From the NCBI GenBank assembly GCA_902631405.1, contig CACOYI010000004.1, forward strand, positions 1 through 64,000: a stretch of 64,000 nucleotides of DNA, read 5' to 3'. The translations under genes and the position numbers were made by a program. Positions 9,738 to 19,468 of the stretch are shown here, one piece after another. The number at the start of each line of letters is the position of its first letter. Positions within the stretch are counted from its first letter, which is position 1. The notes beneath the pieces are model-generated. The model was not told the DNA's origin, searched no databases, and was given only the letters and a program-made list of their open reading frames with translations. Source of the stretch: K189A clade bacterium (GTDB taxonomy: Bacteria > Pseudomonadota > Gammaproteobacteria > Pseudomonadales > Azotimanducaceae).

Positions 9738-10811
9738 GTGGACGATTTGGAATATTTTTTGGTTGGAGGAGCTGTTAGGGATAAGGTTCTTAAAAGAGAA
9801 AACTCAGACAGGGATTATGTCGTTGTAGGTGCCAATGAGAAGCGAATGCTGGAACGAGGCTTTAAGAAAATCGGTAAATCTTTTCCTGTATTTTTGCACC
9901 CAGATACGGGGGAAGAATACGCATTGGCAAGAACCGAGAAAAAGCAGGGTTCAGGTCACTCGGGGTTTGAGATATCTGCCTCAGCCGACATCACTCTTAT
10001 GCAGGATTTATCAAGGCGAGACCTCACGATCAACGCGATCGCGTTATCCTCTGACGGCGAGTTTTTTGATCCTCATAACGGCCTCATAGATCTATCCAAC
10101 AAGGTGCTCAGACATGTCAGCGAGGCCTTCGTAGAAGATCCGTTGCGATTTTTCCGTGTAGCTAGGTTTGCATCTCAGTTACCCGGCTTCGCGATAGCTA
10201 AAGAAACCTCATTTCTTATGAGAAAAATGCACAGATTGGAAAGTCTCGACGAGTTAAGTGGTGAACGTATCTGGCAAGAGTTTCTCAAGGCACTTGAAGC
10301 GCCTGATCCTAACCGATGGTTCGAGACTCTTTCTGACTTGCAAGCTTACGAACCTTGGTTTGGAGTCTTTAGCGGTAAAACTTTTGAAATTGCGCCGGGA
10401 AGTGCGATAGAGAGGTTCGCGCTATTGCCGCTCTCGGAGGATGAGATACAAACTTTTTCGAATATGTTAAAGATTCCTAAAGAGTTTTCTCAGGCAGCTG
10501 TGGATCGAGTGTGCCATCTGGAATATTTCAATTCCAACTCTCCTAAAGAAGCTAACCTTGCTGTTTACTACGATCACCTGGTCGCACTAAAGGCTTTACA
10601 TGATCCTTTCAGACTTTTTTTTCTTCTTAATTTGATTGAAGATGAGCCTTTACGCTCTGAGTGGCGTTCAAAATCAAGTCACACCCTTAATGTAATTAAA
10701 GAGCATAAAGAGAACATAGAAAAAGAAACATCTTCTTTGTCGGGTCGAGACAAGGGAGAAGGAGTAAAGCAAGCTCGACTTAAAGTGCTTCAAGATCAGT
10801 TCGAGCGTTGA
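9738..10811 (+). CDS. cca: CCA-adding tRNA nucleotidyltransferase (short form, no obvious C-terminal HD motif; GTG start)
   Basis: YFLVGGAVRD, SDRDYVVVG, RRDLTINAIA, VEDPLRFFRVARFASQL. Confidence 0.88.
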   Translation: MDDLEYFLVGGAVRDKVLKRENSDRDYVVVGANEKRMLERGFKKIGKSFPVFLHPDTGEEYALARTEKKQGSGHSGFEISASADITLMQDLSRRDLTINAIALSSDGEFFDPHNGLIDLSNKVLRHVSEAFVEDPLRFFRVARFASQLPGFAIAKETSFLMRKMHRLESLDELSGERIWQEFLKALEAPDPNRWFETLSDLQAYEPWFGVFSGKTFEIAPGSAIERFALLPLSEDEIQTFSNMLKIPKEFSQAAVDRVCHLEYFNSNSPKEANLAVYYDHLVALKALHDPFRLFFLLNLIEDEPLRSEWRSKSSHTLNVIKEHKENIEKETSSLSGRDKGEGVKQARLKVLQDQFER

Positions 10812-11152
10812 ATTCTAACTCCAACGAATTCTGCGTTTGATAGTGCTTCGGGTTTTTTTACTGATAATTTGACGCTAGAGACCCCCGGCTGCTTTAAGCA
10901 GTAATCGCAGACATCTTCAGCCAATGTTTCGAGAAGGAGATACTTACCATTTCGAATTATTCGCTCGGCCTCCTTGGCCAAGTACGAATAATCTACGGTA
11001 TGTTCGATCATTCTGCTGCTAGCGGCAGGGCGGATATCGGTATAAATATCTATATCTACAAGAATCTTTTGTTCCTTTACTCTTTCTGCCTCCAAAATCC
11101 CGATTATCGCGGTGATCTCAAGGCTATCTATTTGAATGATATCTTCAGCCAC
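10796..11152 (-). CDS. folB: Dihydroneopterin aldolase
   Basis: IQIDSLEITAIIGILEAERVKEQKILVDIDI; adjacent to tsaD. Confidence 0.9.
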   Translation of the reverse strand: MAEDIIQIDSLEITAIIGILEAERVKEQKILVDIDIYTDIRPAASSRMIEHTVDYSYLAKEAERIIRNGKYLLLETLAEDVCDYCLKQPGVSSVKLSVKKPEALSNAEFVGVRIQRSN

Positions 11153-11153
11153 C

Positions 11154-12203
11154 TCAGACGTCCTCCGTAAAGTTTTTGAGTGCTTCTATGTTCCAACGAG
11201 GCGTAGTTTTGATTTCCAGTGATAGATCGTGTTCTTGTTTTTGACCAGACATTCTAAGTGCCCCGGCATGAGCAATCATAGCTCCATTATCGGTGCAGAA
11301 CTCTGGTGAAGCATAGTAAATGGTGGCGCTAAGTTGGCTTTCTAAATACTTTCGTAGATGTTGATTTGCGCTGACTCCACCGGCGATAACCAAGTGATCG
11401 ATCCTTGTTTTTTTTAGGGCTCGCTCACATTTGATTTTCAATGTGTCAACCACGGCATCCTCGAAGGCGAGAGAGATGTCCTCAATGTCTTTTTCGCTCA
11501 GAGTTCCGCATTCCTTTATGGTATTTTGAGCGAAAGTTTTGAGTCCACTGAAACTCAAGTTCAGTCCTGGCCGATCAGTCATGGGTCTCGGGAATCTAAA
11601 TCGAGCTGGTGCCCCAGTCGACAATTTTTGTCGTGCCGCACTTGCAGCCGAAGCGATTTGTGGGCCTCCTGGATAACCCAGCCCGAGTATTTTGGCCGTT
11701 TTGTCAAAAGCCTCTCCCGCAGCGTCATCAACTGACTCACCCATTAATTCATACTCGCCGAGAGCTTTCACGTTCACTATTTGAGTGTGGCCTCCAGACA
11801 CCAAGAGAGCGATGAATGGAAAGGGCGGAGGTTTCTTCTCCATCATTGGTGCTAGAAGGTGAGCTTCCATATGATTAATGGAAAGCGAAGGTATTTGCAA
11901 AGACAGGGCCATTGTTTTTGCGAATGTTGCCCCGATTAGCAGTGCGCCCAATAGTCCGGGACCGGACGTATAGGCGATGCCATCTAGATCGGCTAACTTT
12001 TTCTGGTTATTGGCTAGTATCATTTTAGTCAGAGGGCTGATCTTTCTGATGTGGTCTCTCGAGGCGAGCTCGGGCACCACCCCTCCATAATCTTTGTGAA
12101 TGTCGGTTTGGCTATGGAGAACATGGTCTATTAAGCCGTGTTCACTGTCGTAGAGAGCCAGGCCCGTTTCGTCGCAAGATGTTTCGATCCCAAGTATCAG
12201 CAT
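11154..12203 (-). CDS. tsaD: tRNA N6-threonylcarbamoyladenosine synthase subunit TsaD
   Basis: [50 protein letters not shown]. Confidence 0.96.
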   Translation of the reverse strand: MLILGIETSCDETGLALYDSEHGLIDHVLHSQTDIHKDYGGVVPELASRDHIRKISPLTKMILANNQKKLADLDGIAYTSGPGLLGALLIGATFAKTMALSLQIPSLSINHMEAHLLAPMMEKKPPPFPFIALLVSGGHTQIVNVKALGEYELMGESVDDAAGEAFDKTAKILGLGYPGGPQIASAASAARQKLSTGAPARFRFPRPMTDRPGLNLSFSGLKTFAQNTIKECGTLSEKDIEDISLAFEDAVVDTLKIKCERALKKTRIDHLVIAGGVSANQHLRKYLESQLSATIYYASPEFCTDNGAMIAHAGALRMSGQKQEHDLSLEIKTTPRWNIEALKNFTEDV

Positions 12204-12319
12204 AGGGAAATTGTAGCTCTGTTTGTAAATTTAAACCGTCAAGACGATTTTACGCCTATCTATTGCGAACTGCAGAATCCGTGTGTAACATCCTGGCTCC
12301 GTTTTGGGAACCATTTGTA

Positions 12320-12535
12320 ATGCCATATGTCAGAGTGAAAGAGAACGAGCCGTTCGACATAGCGTTAAGACGTTTTAAACGATCATGTGAAAAAGCGGGC
12401 GTTTTATCTGAGGTCAGGCGCAGAGAGTTCTATGAGAAGCCCACTGCTGTAAGAAAGAGAAAAGCGGCTGCGGCTGTCAAACGGCATATCAAGAAGGTAA
12501 TGAGAGAAACTCGGAGATTCGATAGAAACTACTAA
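12320..12535 (+). CDS. rpsU: 30S ribosomal protein S21 (start set to [11 protein letters not shown])
   Basis: [42 protein letters not shown]. Confidence 0.95.
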   Translation: MPYVRVKENEPFDIALRRFKRSCEKAGVLSEVRRREFYEKPTAVRKRKAAAAVKRHIKKVMRETRRFDRNY

Positions 12536-12612
12536 GGGGTTCCGCAGGCTCTGCCAGGTTACCTAGATTCAGGACCATCTGCGTTCTTAGAAGTCTGCGA
12601 GATAAGAGTGAC

Positions 12613-13065
12613 ATGCAAGACCTGAGAACGAAACTTACCTTAGAAACCAAACAAGCGATGAGAGACAGGGACAAGGTTCGTTTAGGCACCTTGAGGATGA
12701 TCTCTTCCGAATTTAAGCGTTTTGAAGTGGATCAGCGCCAAACTCCAGCTGAATCGGACTTAATAGCGATCCTCGAAAAGATGCTGAAGCAAAGGAAAGA
12801 CTCGCTTGATCAGTTTAGGAAAGCCGAAAGGGATGATCTGGCCGATGTAGAATCAGCAGAGATAGCGGTAATCGAAGAATTTTTGCCAGAAAAACTTTCG
12901 GACGACGAATTGACTGAACTGATTGCTAAATTGATAGAAAAACTTAATCTGAGCGGTCCAAGCGATATGGGTGCTGCAATGAAAGAGTTGAAACGCTCGG
13001 GTGATCCTCGAATAGATATGGGAAAGGCGAGCCAAATAGTCAAATCATTACTCTCCGCAAAATAA
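12613..13065 (+). CDS. yqeY: GatB/YqeY domain protein
   Basis: AMRDRDKVRLGTLRMI, EEFLPEKLSDDEL; rpsU-yqeY-dnaG synteny. Confidence 0.9.
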   Translation: MQDLRTKLTLETKQAMRDRDKVRLGTLRMISSEFKRFEVDQRQTPAESDLIAILEKMLKQRKDSLDQFRKAERDDLADVESAEIAVIEEFLPEKLSDDELTELIAKLIEKLNLSGPSDMGAAMKELKRSGDPRIDMGKASQIVKSLLSAK

Positions 13066-13133
13066 GGATAAGGTCCTGGTCGGGGACCACCTCTTCAGCC
13101 TATAGTCTTAGAATATCTTAGCGAGCTTTTTGT

Positions 13134-14825
13134 TTGTCTGGCCTGATCCCTCAAAATTTTATAAATGATCTAATCGAATCGGCGGATATCGTAGAGATCA
13201 TTGGCAGTCGGCTTGAGCTAAAGAAGGCGGGGAGGAACTTTCAGGGTTTATGCCCTTTCCACAACGAAAAAACACCGTCCTTCTCCGTGAGCCCAGAAAA
13301 ACAGTTTTTTCATTGTTTTGGTTGCAAAGAGAGTGGCACCGCTCTGACGTTTTTGATGAAGTATGAAAATCTTGATTTTGTTGAAGCGATCGAAGCATTG
13401 GCAAAGCATCTCGGAAGGGATCTGCCCAGAGAAAGGGGTAGGCGTGAGTCGGCGCCGGAGCAAACCAGAGAGCTGCTAGCGCTTGAGGCGGCTGTCCAGA
13501 TCTTTAAAGATAATCTTCGAAATTCGAAAGACGCGATCTCATATCTAAAAAACCGTGGTATCAGCGGTGAGATAGCTAGGGATTTCGGATTGGGTTATGC
13601 GCTCGATGAGTGGCAGCATCTTTCGTCAAAATTAGAGAAGAATGGTTTCTCTGTCCAGGTTCTTATCAATTGCGGATTGATCACAACTAATGACCGGGGC
13701 CGGCATTATGATCGATTTCGTGGGAGGGTAACTTTCCCTATAAGGAATATCCGCGGAAAAACGATCGGTTTTGGTGGTCGAATACTCCGGGATGGAGCTC
13801 CCAAATACCTTAACTCTCCTGAGACAAAGCTCTTTTCCAAAAGCAATGAGGTCTATGGCTTGTTCGAGGCGAGGAGAGGAAACCAGCGATTAGATAGGCT
13901 GATACTTGTTGAGGGTTATATGGATGTAATCGCTTTAGCCCAGCATGGCATTCGCAACTCCGTAGCAACTCTCGGGACAGCTGTAGGGGAAGATCATTTT
14001 AGGAGAATGTATAGGTACAGTAATGAGATCGTATGTTGTTTCGACGGAGATGCAGCGGGCAGAAGTGCAGCATTCAGAGCTTTAGAGGCAGCTTTACCCT
14101 TTCTTGACGAAAAAAAGCGGATCCATTTTATATTCTTGCCTGATGGCGAAGACCCGGATTCCTTCGTAAACAGCAATGGATATGATCGTTTTAAAGAGTT
14201 GGTTGAATCTTCAACGCCTGGATTCGAATATCTTTTCTCTAGTTTAGGAGCAAATTTGGATCTCTCCTTACTGGACGACAAGGTCGCTTTAGCGGGTTTA
14301 GCGAGGCCGTTAATAGACAGGGTGAATTCCAAGCTCGCGAGAGATGTTTTGTTGGCAAGACTTGGGGAACTTACTGGTTTGGACGTAACTAAGCCGGCGC
14401 CGCAGGTTGGTCCAAAACAGATTCAAGTAAAACGTGATTTTTCTCAACCTGTGCAGAAATTATCGGAAAGACTAGCTGGCATGCTCATTCGAAGACCCGA
14501 ATTGTTGAAACTCCTGAGCATCCAGGATCGTGAGGCGTTTGTTGCTCTAAGAAATGAATCGGACCTTCTTTGCAAGGTTGAGGTAATAGTTTCGCGAGAT
14601 CCAGATTTACTGTCTGAGGAGTTGATTAGTAGATGGCCTGACGTCGGGGATCTGGATAAGATTGTCGCGATGGCTAACGTTGACGAGTTGCTCGACAAGG
14701 AAGAACAAGAGGTACAGTTCTCAGAGGGGGTTTCCCGTTGGCTGGATTTGCGGATAGAAAATGCAGAGATCGAGAAGTTAAAGCAACGTATTAACGACGG
14801 GACAGAAGAAAAGAACAGCAAATAG
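13134..14825 (+). CDS. dnaG: DNA primase (TTG start)
   Basis: IPQNFINDLIESADIVEIIGSRLELKKAGRNFQGLCPFHNEKTPSFSVSPEKQFFHCFGC; TOPRIM VEGYMDVIAL and CFDGDAAG. Confidence 0.97.
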   Translation: MSGLIPQNFINDLIESADIVEIIGSRLELKKAGRNFQGLCPFHNEKTPSFSVSPEKQFFHCFGCKESGTALTFLMKYENLDFVEAIEALAKHLGRDLPRERGRRESAPEQTRELLALEAAVQIFKDNLRNSKDAISYLKNRGISGEIARDFGLGYALDEWQHLSSKLEKNGFSVQVLINCGLITTNDRGRHYDRFRGRVTFPIRNIRGKTIGFGGRILRDGAPKYLNSPETKLFSKSNEVYGLFEARRGNQRLDRLILVEGYMDVIALAQHGIRNSVATLGTAVGEDHFRRMYRYSNEIVCCFDGDAAGRSAAFRALEAALPFLDEKKRIHFIFLPDGEDPDSFVNSNGYDRFKELVESSTPGFEYLFSSLGANLDLSLLDDKVALAGLARPLIDRVNSKLARDVLLARLGELTGLDVTKPAPQVGPKQIQVKRDFSQPVQKLSERLAGMLIRRPELLKLLSIQDREAFVALRNESDLLCKVEVIVSRDPDLLSEELISRWPDVGDLDKIVAMANVDELLDKEEQEVQFSEGVSRWLDLRIENAEIEKLKQRINDGTEEKNSK

Positions 14826-14870
14826 CTGAAAGGTGAGCAAGTTATAGTGGCTTGATGGAGAAGTGGCAGG

Positions 14871-14876
14871 TATAAT
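14871..14876 (+). promoter_or_regulatory. Candidate -10 (TATAAT) in the rpoD upstream region
   Basis: Exact TATAAT about 140 nt upstream of the rpoD ATG; no strong -35 at 17 nt. Confidence 0.3.
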
Positions 14877-15016
14877 CCACCGCCCGCTGGGAAAGGCGAA
14901 AAACGTAACTTGAAGGAAGCACACCAGATTAGAAGGGCGGTCAGCTTGTTACCGTTAACAGAGTCCTGCTCAGGATTCGACGGGTCCAGGTCCGGTTTTT
15001 GAACAATCGAGGAAAT

Positions 15017-16849
15017 ATGGCTAAAGAAATCGATACAGCGCAACAAGAATCTAGACTGAAGGAGCTCATAGCTAAAGGAAAGGAGCAGGGCTATCTTACT
15101 TTTGGTGAAGTTAATGACCACTTGCCGGACGAGATATCCGATCCCGAGCAGATTGAAGACATCGTACGCATGATCAACGACATGGGCATAACGGTCCATG
15201 AAACTGCTCCGGATGCAGATGATCTCCTGACCAACGAGGAGAATACGGCTGATGAGGTGGCTGCTGAGGAAGCTGCTGCAGCGCTCGCCGCAGTAGAAAA
15301 CGAAGTGGGTAGGACTACCGATCCAGTGCGAATGTACATGCGTGAAATGGGAACGGTAGAGCTTCTAACCAGGGAAGGCGAGATTGCGATCGCAAAGAGA
15401 ATAGAAGAGGGTATAAGGGATGTCCTTCGGGCTTTAGCGTTTTTCCCCGGAACTGTTGACTTTTTATTGGACTCCTACACGCAGTGTGTCAGTGAGGATA
15501 AATTGTCTGATCTTCTTGTTGGGTATCTTGATCCTACGGAAGAAGTGCCCGCCGCAACTCAACCTGGAGATGCAGCTCCGGAAATCGATGAGGATGATGA
15601 GGAAGAACAAAAAGGTCCTGACCCTATAGAAGCGAAGAAAAGATTTTCGGCGCTTAAAAGACACTACAACAAATATCAAAAGATCTTGGACGAAAAGGGA
15701 GCTGGTAGCAAAGAACTGGCTGCCTATGCGCCAAAATTGGCTGAAGCTTATTCGTGTTTTAAATTGACGCCAAAATATTTTGACCAAATGGTTGAGATGG
15801 CGAAAGATTCTCATAGTCTTTCGAGGAAGCATGAAAGGGCAATAATGTCCGTGGTCGTAAAAGATTGTGGTGTTCCGAGAGATTTATTCAGGGCAGAATA
15901 TGTAGACAAAGAGCTCAGCGTTTCATGGATAAATAAGTTTTCCAAAGCAAAGAAAGACTATTCAGGTCGAATAGATAAATCCCGTGAAGAGATTTTGCGC
16001 TATCAAAAACGCCTCAAGAATCTGGTAAAAGAATTGGGACTAACTATTAAAGAATTAAGAGCGATAAATAGACAGGTATCCCTTGGCGAAGCTAAAGCAC
16101 GCAGGGCAAAAAAAGATATGGTGGAGGCTAACTTAAGATTGGTCATTTCTATTGCTAAGAAATATACCAATAGGGGGCTTCAGTTCTTAGACTTAATTCA
16201 GGAGGGGAACATTGGCTTGATGAAAGCCGTAGATAAGTTCGAATACCGCCGCGGTTATAAGTTCTCAACCTATGCGACATGGTGGATAAGACAAGCCATA
16301 ACCAGATCGATCGCTGATCAAGCTAGGACGATCAGGATTCCGGTTCACATGATAGAAACTATCAACAAATTGAATCGAATTAGCAGACAAATGCTACAAG
16401 AGATGGGTCGAGAACCCACACCCGAGGAGTTGGGAGATAGGATGGAAATGCCGGAAGACAAGGTTCGCCGTGTGTTAAAGATCGCGAAGGAGCCTATTTC
16501 GATGGAGACGCCCATTGGTGATGATGAAGACTCGAATCTGGGCGACTTTATTGAAGATCCACAAATCGGATCTCCAATTGAACTTGCTACTGGTGAAGGG
16601 CTTCGAGAGGCAACAAGAGATATTCTAGGCGGATTGACAGCCCGAGAAGCAAAAGTTTTGAGGATGCGGTTTGGTATTGATATGAACACCGACCACACTC
16701 TGGAGGAGGTTGGAAAACAGTTTGATGTCACCAGAGAGAGAATTCGTCAGATCGAGGCAAAAGCGTTGCGAAAACTTAGGCATCCGAGTAGATCTGAGCA
16801 TTTAAAGAGTTTTCTGGACGAGACTTCAGAAGGAGGGAAAAATACATAA
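15017..16849 (+). CDS. rpoD: RNA polymerase sigma-70 factor RpoD (start set to [10 protein letters not shown])
   Basis: Region 1.1, [11 protein letters not shown], regions 2-4 ([61 protein letters not shown]). Confidence 0.98.
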   Translation: MAKEIDTAQQESRLKELIAKGKEQGYLTFGEVNDHLPDEISDPEQIEDIVRMINDMGITVHETAPDADDLLTNEENTADEVAAEEAAAALAAVENEVGRTTDPVRMYMREMGTVELLTREGEIAIAKRIEEGIRDVLRALAFFPGTVDFLLDSYTQCVSEDKLSDLLVGYLDPTEEVPAATQPGDAAPEIDEDDEEEQKGPDPIEAKKRFSALKRHYNKYQKILDEKGAGSKELAAYAPKLAEAYSCFKLTPKYFDQMVEMAKDSHSLSRKHERAIMSVVVKDCGVPRDLFRAEYVDKELSVSWINKFSKAKKDYSGRIDKSREEILRYQKRLKNLVKELGLTIKELRAINRQVSLGEAKARRAKKDMVEANLRLVISIAKKYTNRGLQFLDLIQEGNIGLMKAVDKFEYRRGYKFSTYATWWIRQAITRSIADQARTIRIPVHMIETINKLNRISRQMLQEMGREPTPEELGDRMEMPEDKVRRVLKIAKEPISMETPIGDDEDSNLGDFIEDPQIGSPIELATGEGLREATRDILGGLTAREAKVLRMRFGIDMNTDHTLEEVGKQFDVTRERIRQIEAKALRKLRHPSRSEHLKSFLDETSEGGKNT

Positions 16850-16872
16850 CGCGCAATGGAGTTGCGCGTGAA

Positions 16873-17225
16873 GGGCCTATAGCTCAGTTGGTTAGAGCAG
16901 TGGACTCATCAAAATGGTGCGCCTGAGCTCGAAAGAGCCAGGATGAACGGGATGAATTCAAGGAAACCTTAACCTTGGGATCGATATTCTAAAGTTGGCA
17001 ACCTTGAGCCAAGCTGGCGGTACACCGTCGGAAGGTGCAGAGACTACCTGAGGACTGGAGATTTAATCTCTAAGCGTCCTTAATAACAGGCTAGAGCGTC
17101 CCGCACCCAAACGAAGGATTCTGGCGGGAATCAAGGCGTGGGTGATGAGATAGTCCGCACAATGTTGAAAGACATTGATTATGTGAATCCATTGGTCCCA
17201 GGTTCGAGTCCTGGTGGGCCCACCA
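16873..17225 (+). tRNA. tRNA-Ile(CAU) (Ile2, lysidine-dependent type), interrupted by an intron; exons 16873..16909 and 17186..17225
   Basis: Spliced sequence GGGCCTATAGCTCAGTTGGTTAGAGCAGTGGACTCAT|AATCCATTGGTCCCAGGTTCGAGTCCTGGTGGGCCCACCA forms a full cloverleaf with encoded CCA; acceptor has C4-G69 and C5-G68; position after rpoD matches E. coli ileX and Pseudomonas. Confidence 0.93.
16910..17185 (+). ncRNA. Group I (IC3-like) self-splicing intron in the tRNA-Ile(CAU) anticodon loop, no ORF
   Basis: P4/P5-type AATTCAAGGAAACCTTAA, GGCAACCTTGAGCCAAGC, P7 GGAAGGTGCAGAGACTA and GATGAGATAGTCC; P2 hairpin GCTC-GAAA-GAGC; 5' exon ends in U, intron ends in G; GTG internal guide for exon CAU. Confidence 0.92.
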
Positions 17226-17231
17226 ATTTAT

Positions 17232-17248
17232 GCTAAAAACTTTTTAGC
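17232..17248 (+). terminator. Short AT-rich hairpin after the tRNA (possible processing or termination element)
   Basis: GCTAAAA-ACT-TTTTAGC; no following T-tract beyond the stem. Confidence 0.3.
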
Positions 17249-17282
17249 TCGTGAAGCCCTTGCCTGTATTGTGGCCTAACTT

Positions 17283-17951
17283 TTAAAAATGATTTCTGTT
17301 CTCTCCACTCAAACCAGACGCCCCAGTGATCAACGATACGGCCGCTACCACTAGGATGATGCCGAAAATTATGTCCAATTCGGCTGTTTTGGTAGTAAGA
17401 ATTGTTCGGAGGACTCTCAATGAAACTAATGAGCTAACTAAAGCGTACCATCCTCCGTCTATGAGACCCGCAAGGAGAGCGATAGCCCACGTGCTAGCGA
17501 GGGTAATATCCTGTGGTATGATCGCACTGAAAACCGCAAGAAAAAAAAGGGCGACCTTAGGATTCAAAAAAGCAATAAGAAGGCCGCTAGTGAATGCTCG
17601 AGTCTGGTGTTGAAGTTCAGCTTTTTTGTTCTTTTCTGAAAATGCTGCGGTCTTGAATTTATTTTTCAGTCCCTCCCTGACCATGGATGTTCCTAGATAG
17701 CACAAAAAGATTACAGCGATGATGTGAATTATTTGCGAGAACTGCTCTAAGTCTGATTTAGAAAATGCGGTGACCCTCACTGCTAAAAATGCATAGATCG
17801 AAATAGCGAGACCGTGTCCGAAAGAGGCTAATAATCCAACCTTTATTCCTCCTTGGATAGCCGTTCGGGAAACAAGCGCCAGACTAGGTCCCGGACTTGC
17901 GGCGCCGGCGAGGAGCAAAAGGACCATTATCAGCCATTGCTCCAGGGACAT
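17283..17951 (-). CDS. LysE/RhtB-family amino acid exporter
   Basis: LLLLAGAASPGPSLALVSRTAIQGGIKVGL, AFLNPKVALFFLAVF. Confidence 0.88.
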   Translation of the reverse strand: MSLEQWLIMVLLLLAGAASPGPSLALVSRTAIQGGIKVGLLASFGHGLAISIYAFLAVRVTAFSKSDLEQFSQIIHIIAVIFLCYLGTSMVREGLKNKFKTAAFSEKNKKAELQHQTRAFTSGLLIAFLNPKVALFFLAVFSAIIPQDITLASTWAIALLAGLIDGGWYALVSSLVSLRVLRTILTTKTAELDIIFGIILVVAAVSLITGASGLSGENRNHF

Positions 17952-17960
17952 ATCAGCCGC

Positions 17961-19334
17961 TTATTCTGAAAGGCTGGGGATATGTTTGAGCAAAAAGTCT
18001 GCTAGGCTCCCCTCACTGACTCGCTGTTGTTTCATCGTATCTCGATCTCTAACTGTAACTGATCCATCTTGCTCGATCGTCTGAAAGTCAATTGTTATGC
18101 AAAAAGGAGTGCCTGCTTCGTCGTGACGTCGATAGCCCTTACCAATATTCCCGGTGTCTTCATAAACTATTCGGCCAAGGCCTAGTCGAGAGAGTTGTCG
18201 TTTTATCTGTCTTGCTTTATGTACAATATCTTCGTTGTTTCTTTTCAGCGGGAGCACAGCTGCTTTGATAGGTGCAAGGTGGGGTTTGAACTGCATTACT
18301 ATCCTCTCCGATCCGTCTTCTAGTAACTCTCTTTTAAAAGCCTCGTTCAGAACTGCGAGTACCCCGCGATCGACTCCTGCAGATGGCTCAATCACAAAGG
18401 GAATTTCCCACTTTTTAGCCTCTAGGTCATGTACAGCTAATTTGTTATTCGAATCCTGGTTGTCTTTGACCTGTGATTTAATTTCAAATTCTTCCTGATT
18501 CTTCGTATGCGAGCCCAAATCAAAGTCTGTTCGATTTGCGATGCCCTCCAATTCCTCCAGACCGTGTGGAAACCTGTACATAAGATCAGTAGTCGCCTTA
18601 CTGTAGTGCGCCAACTCACCCTCAGGAACCACTAAGAGTTCTATCGCATCTTTTGGTATGCCTTGTCTTTCCCACCAGTCGAGACGGTCAGCTACCCAAC
18701 TGTTATGCCATTCCTCATCAGTGCCCGGTTTTACGAAAAACTCCAATTCCATTTGCTCAAATTCACGAACGCGGAAAATGAAATTTCTTGGCGTGATCTC
18801 ATTCCTAAACGCTTTACCTATCTGTGCGATTCCAAAAGGAAGTTTTGGAGAAGTTGAGTCCATTACGTTTTTGAAATTTGTAAATATTGCCTGGGCAGTC
18901 TCGGGCCGCAGATAGGCGAAGTTTTCCCCGTCGGCAACGGGACCAACTTGGGTTTGGAACATCAGGTTGAAAGGACGCGGTTCTGTAAGTTCGTTGCTGC
19001 CGCAGTTTGGACACACGTCGCTCTCAAGGTGATCTGCTCTAAATCTTGCTTGACAGTTCTTGCAATCAACCAAGGGGTCGCTAAAAGTATCTTCATGACC
19101 AGAGTGCCTCAAAGTCAGAGGGTTGGTTAATATCGCAGCGTCTAGTCCCTCGACATCTTCACGATCATAGACCATTGATCTCCACCAGGCTGCTTTCAAG
19201 TTATTTTTTAATTCCACACCCAGAGGACCATAGTCGTAAACGCCCTGTAACCCTCCGTAAATATCACTGGATTGAAAAATAAAGCCTCTACGCTTCGCGA
19301 GGCTCACCAACTCGTCCATATTTTCTGCAGTCAA
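17961..19334 (-). CDS. glyS: Glycyl-tRNA synthetase, single-chain (alpha2) class II type
   Basis: [55 protein letters not shown](A)IFTNF, zinc-ribbon CxxC pairs, EPSAGVDRG. Confidence 0.95.
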   Translation of the reverse strand: MTAENMDELVSLAKRRGFIFQSSDIYGGLQGVYDYGPLGVELKNNLKAAWWRSMVYDREDVEGLDAAILTNPLTLRHSGHEDTFSDPLVDCKNCQARFRADHLESDVCPNCGSNELTEPRPFNLMFQTQVGPVADGENFAYLRPETAQAIFTNFKNVMDSTSPKLPFGIAQIGKAFRNEITPRNFIFRVREFEQMELEFFVKPGTDEEWHNSWVADRLDWWERQGIPKDAIELLVVPEGELAHYSKATTDLMYRFPHGLEELEGIANRTDFDLGSHTKNQEEFEIKSQVKDNQDSNNKLAVHDLEAKKWEIPFVIEPSAGVDRGVLAVLNEAFKRELLEDGSERIVMQFKPHLAPIKAAVLPLKRNNEDIVHKARQIKRQLSRLGLGRIVYEDTGNIGKGYRRHDEAGTPFCITIDFQTIEQDGSVTVRDRDTMKQQRVSEGSLADFLLKHIPSLSE

Positions 19335-19468
19335 ATTTCTACACCTTTGTCGGAGTTTTACTATTCAGATTAAAAATCTTTTTGGTAAGCCGTTCGAATT
19401 TCCGGCTTGAGATTTGAGAGAATCGTAACCTTACAAGATTTAATGCAATACGTAATAATAGGACCGTT

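Noticed and set aside
13072-13092. GGTCC...GGACC hairpin upstream of dnaG as a terminator or operator
   Set aside because: Only 5 bp with a 7-nt loop and no T-tract; could easily be chance.
14444-15199. 251-aa minus-strand ORF spanning the dnaG end and rpoD start
   Set aside because: Antisense to two strongly supported genes; low-complexity Ser-rich translation with no recognisable domain.
16873-17225. Interpretation of the split tRNA as a pseudogene or mobile-element insertion
   Set aside because: Exons rejoin perfectly, CCA and all stems are intact, and the insert has group I core motifs and correct U/G splice boundaries; no terminal repeats or transposase.
17232-17248. Strong intrinsic terminator after the tRNA
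   Set aside because: The stem is AT-rich and not followed by a clear T-tract; kept only as a low-confidence hairpin.
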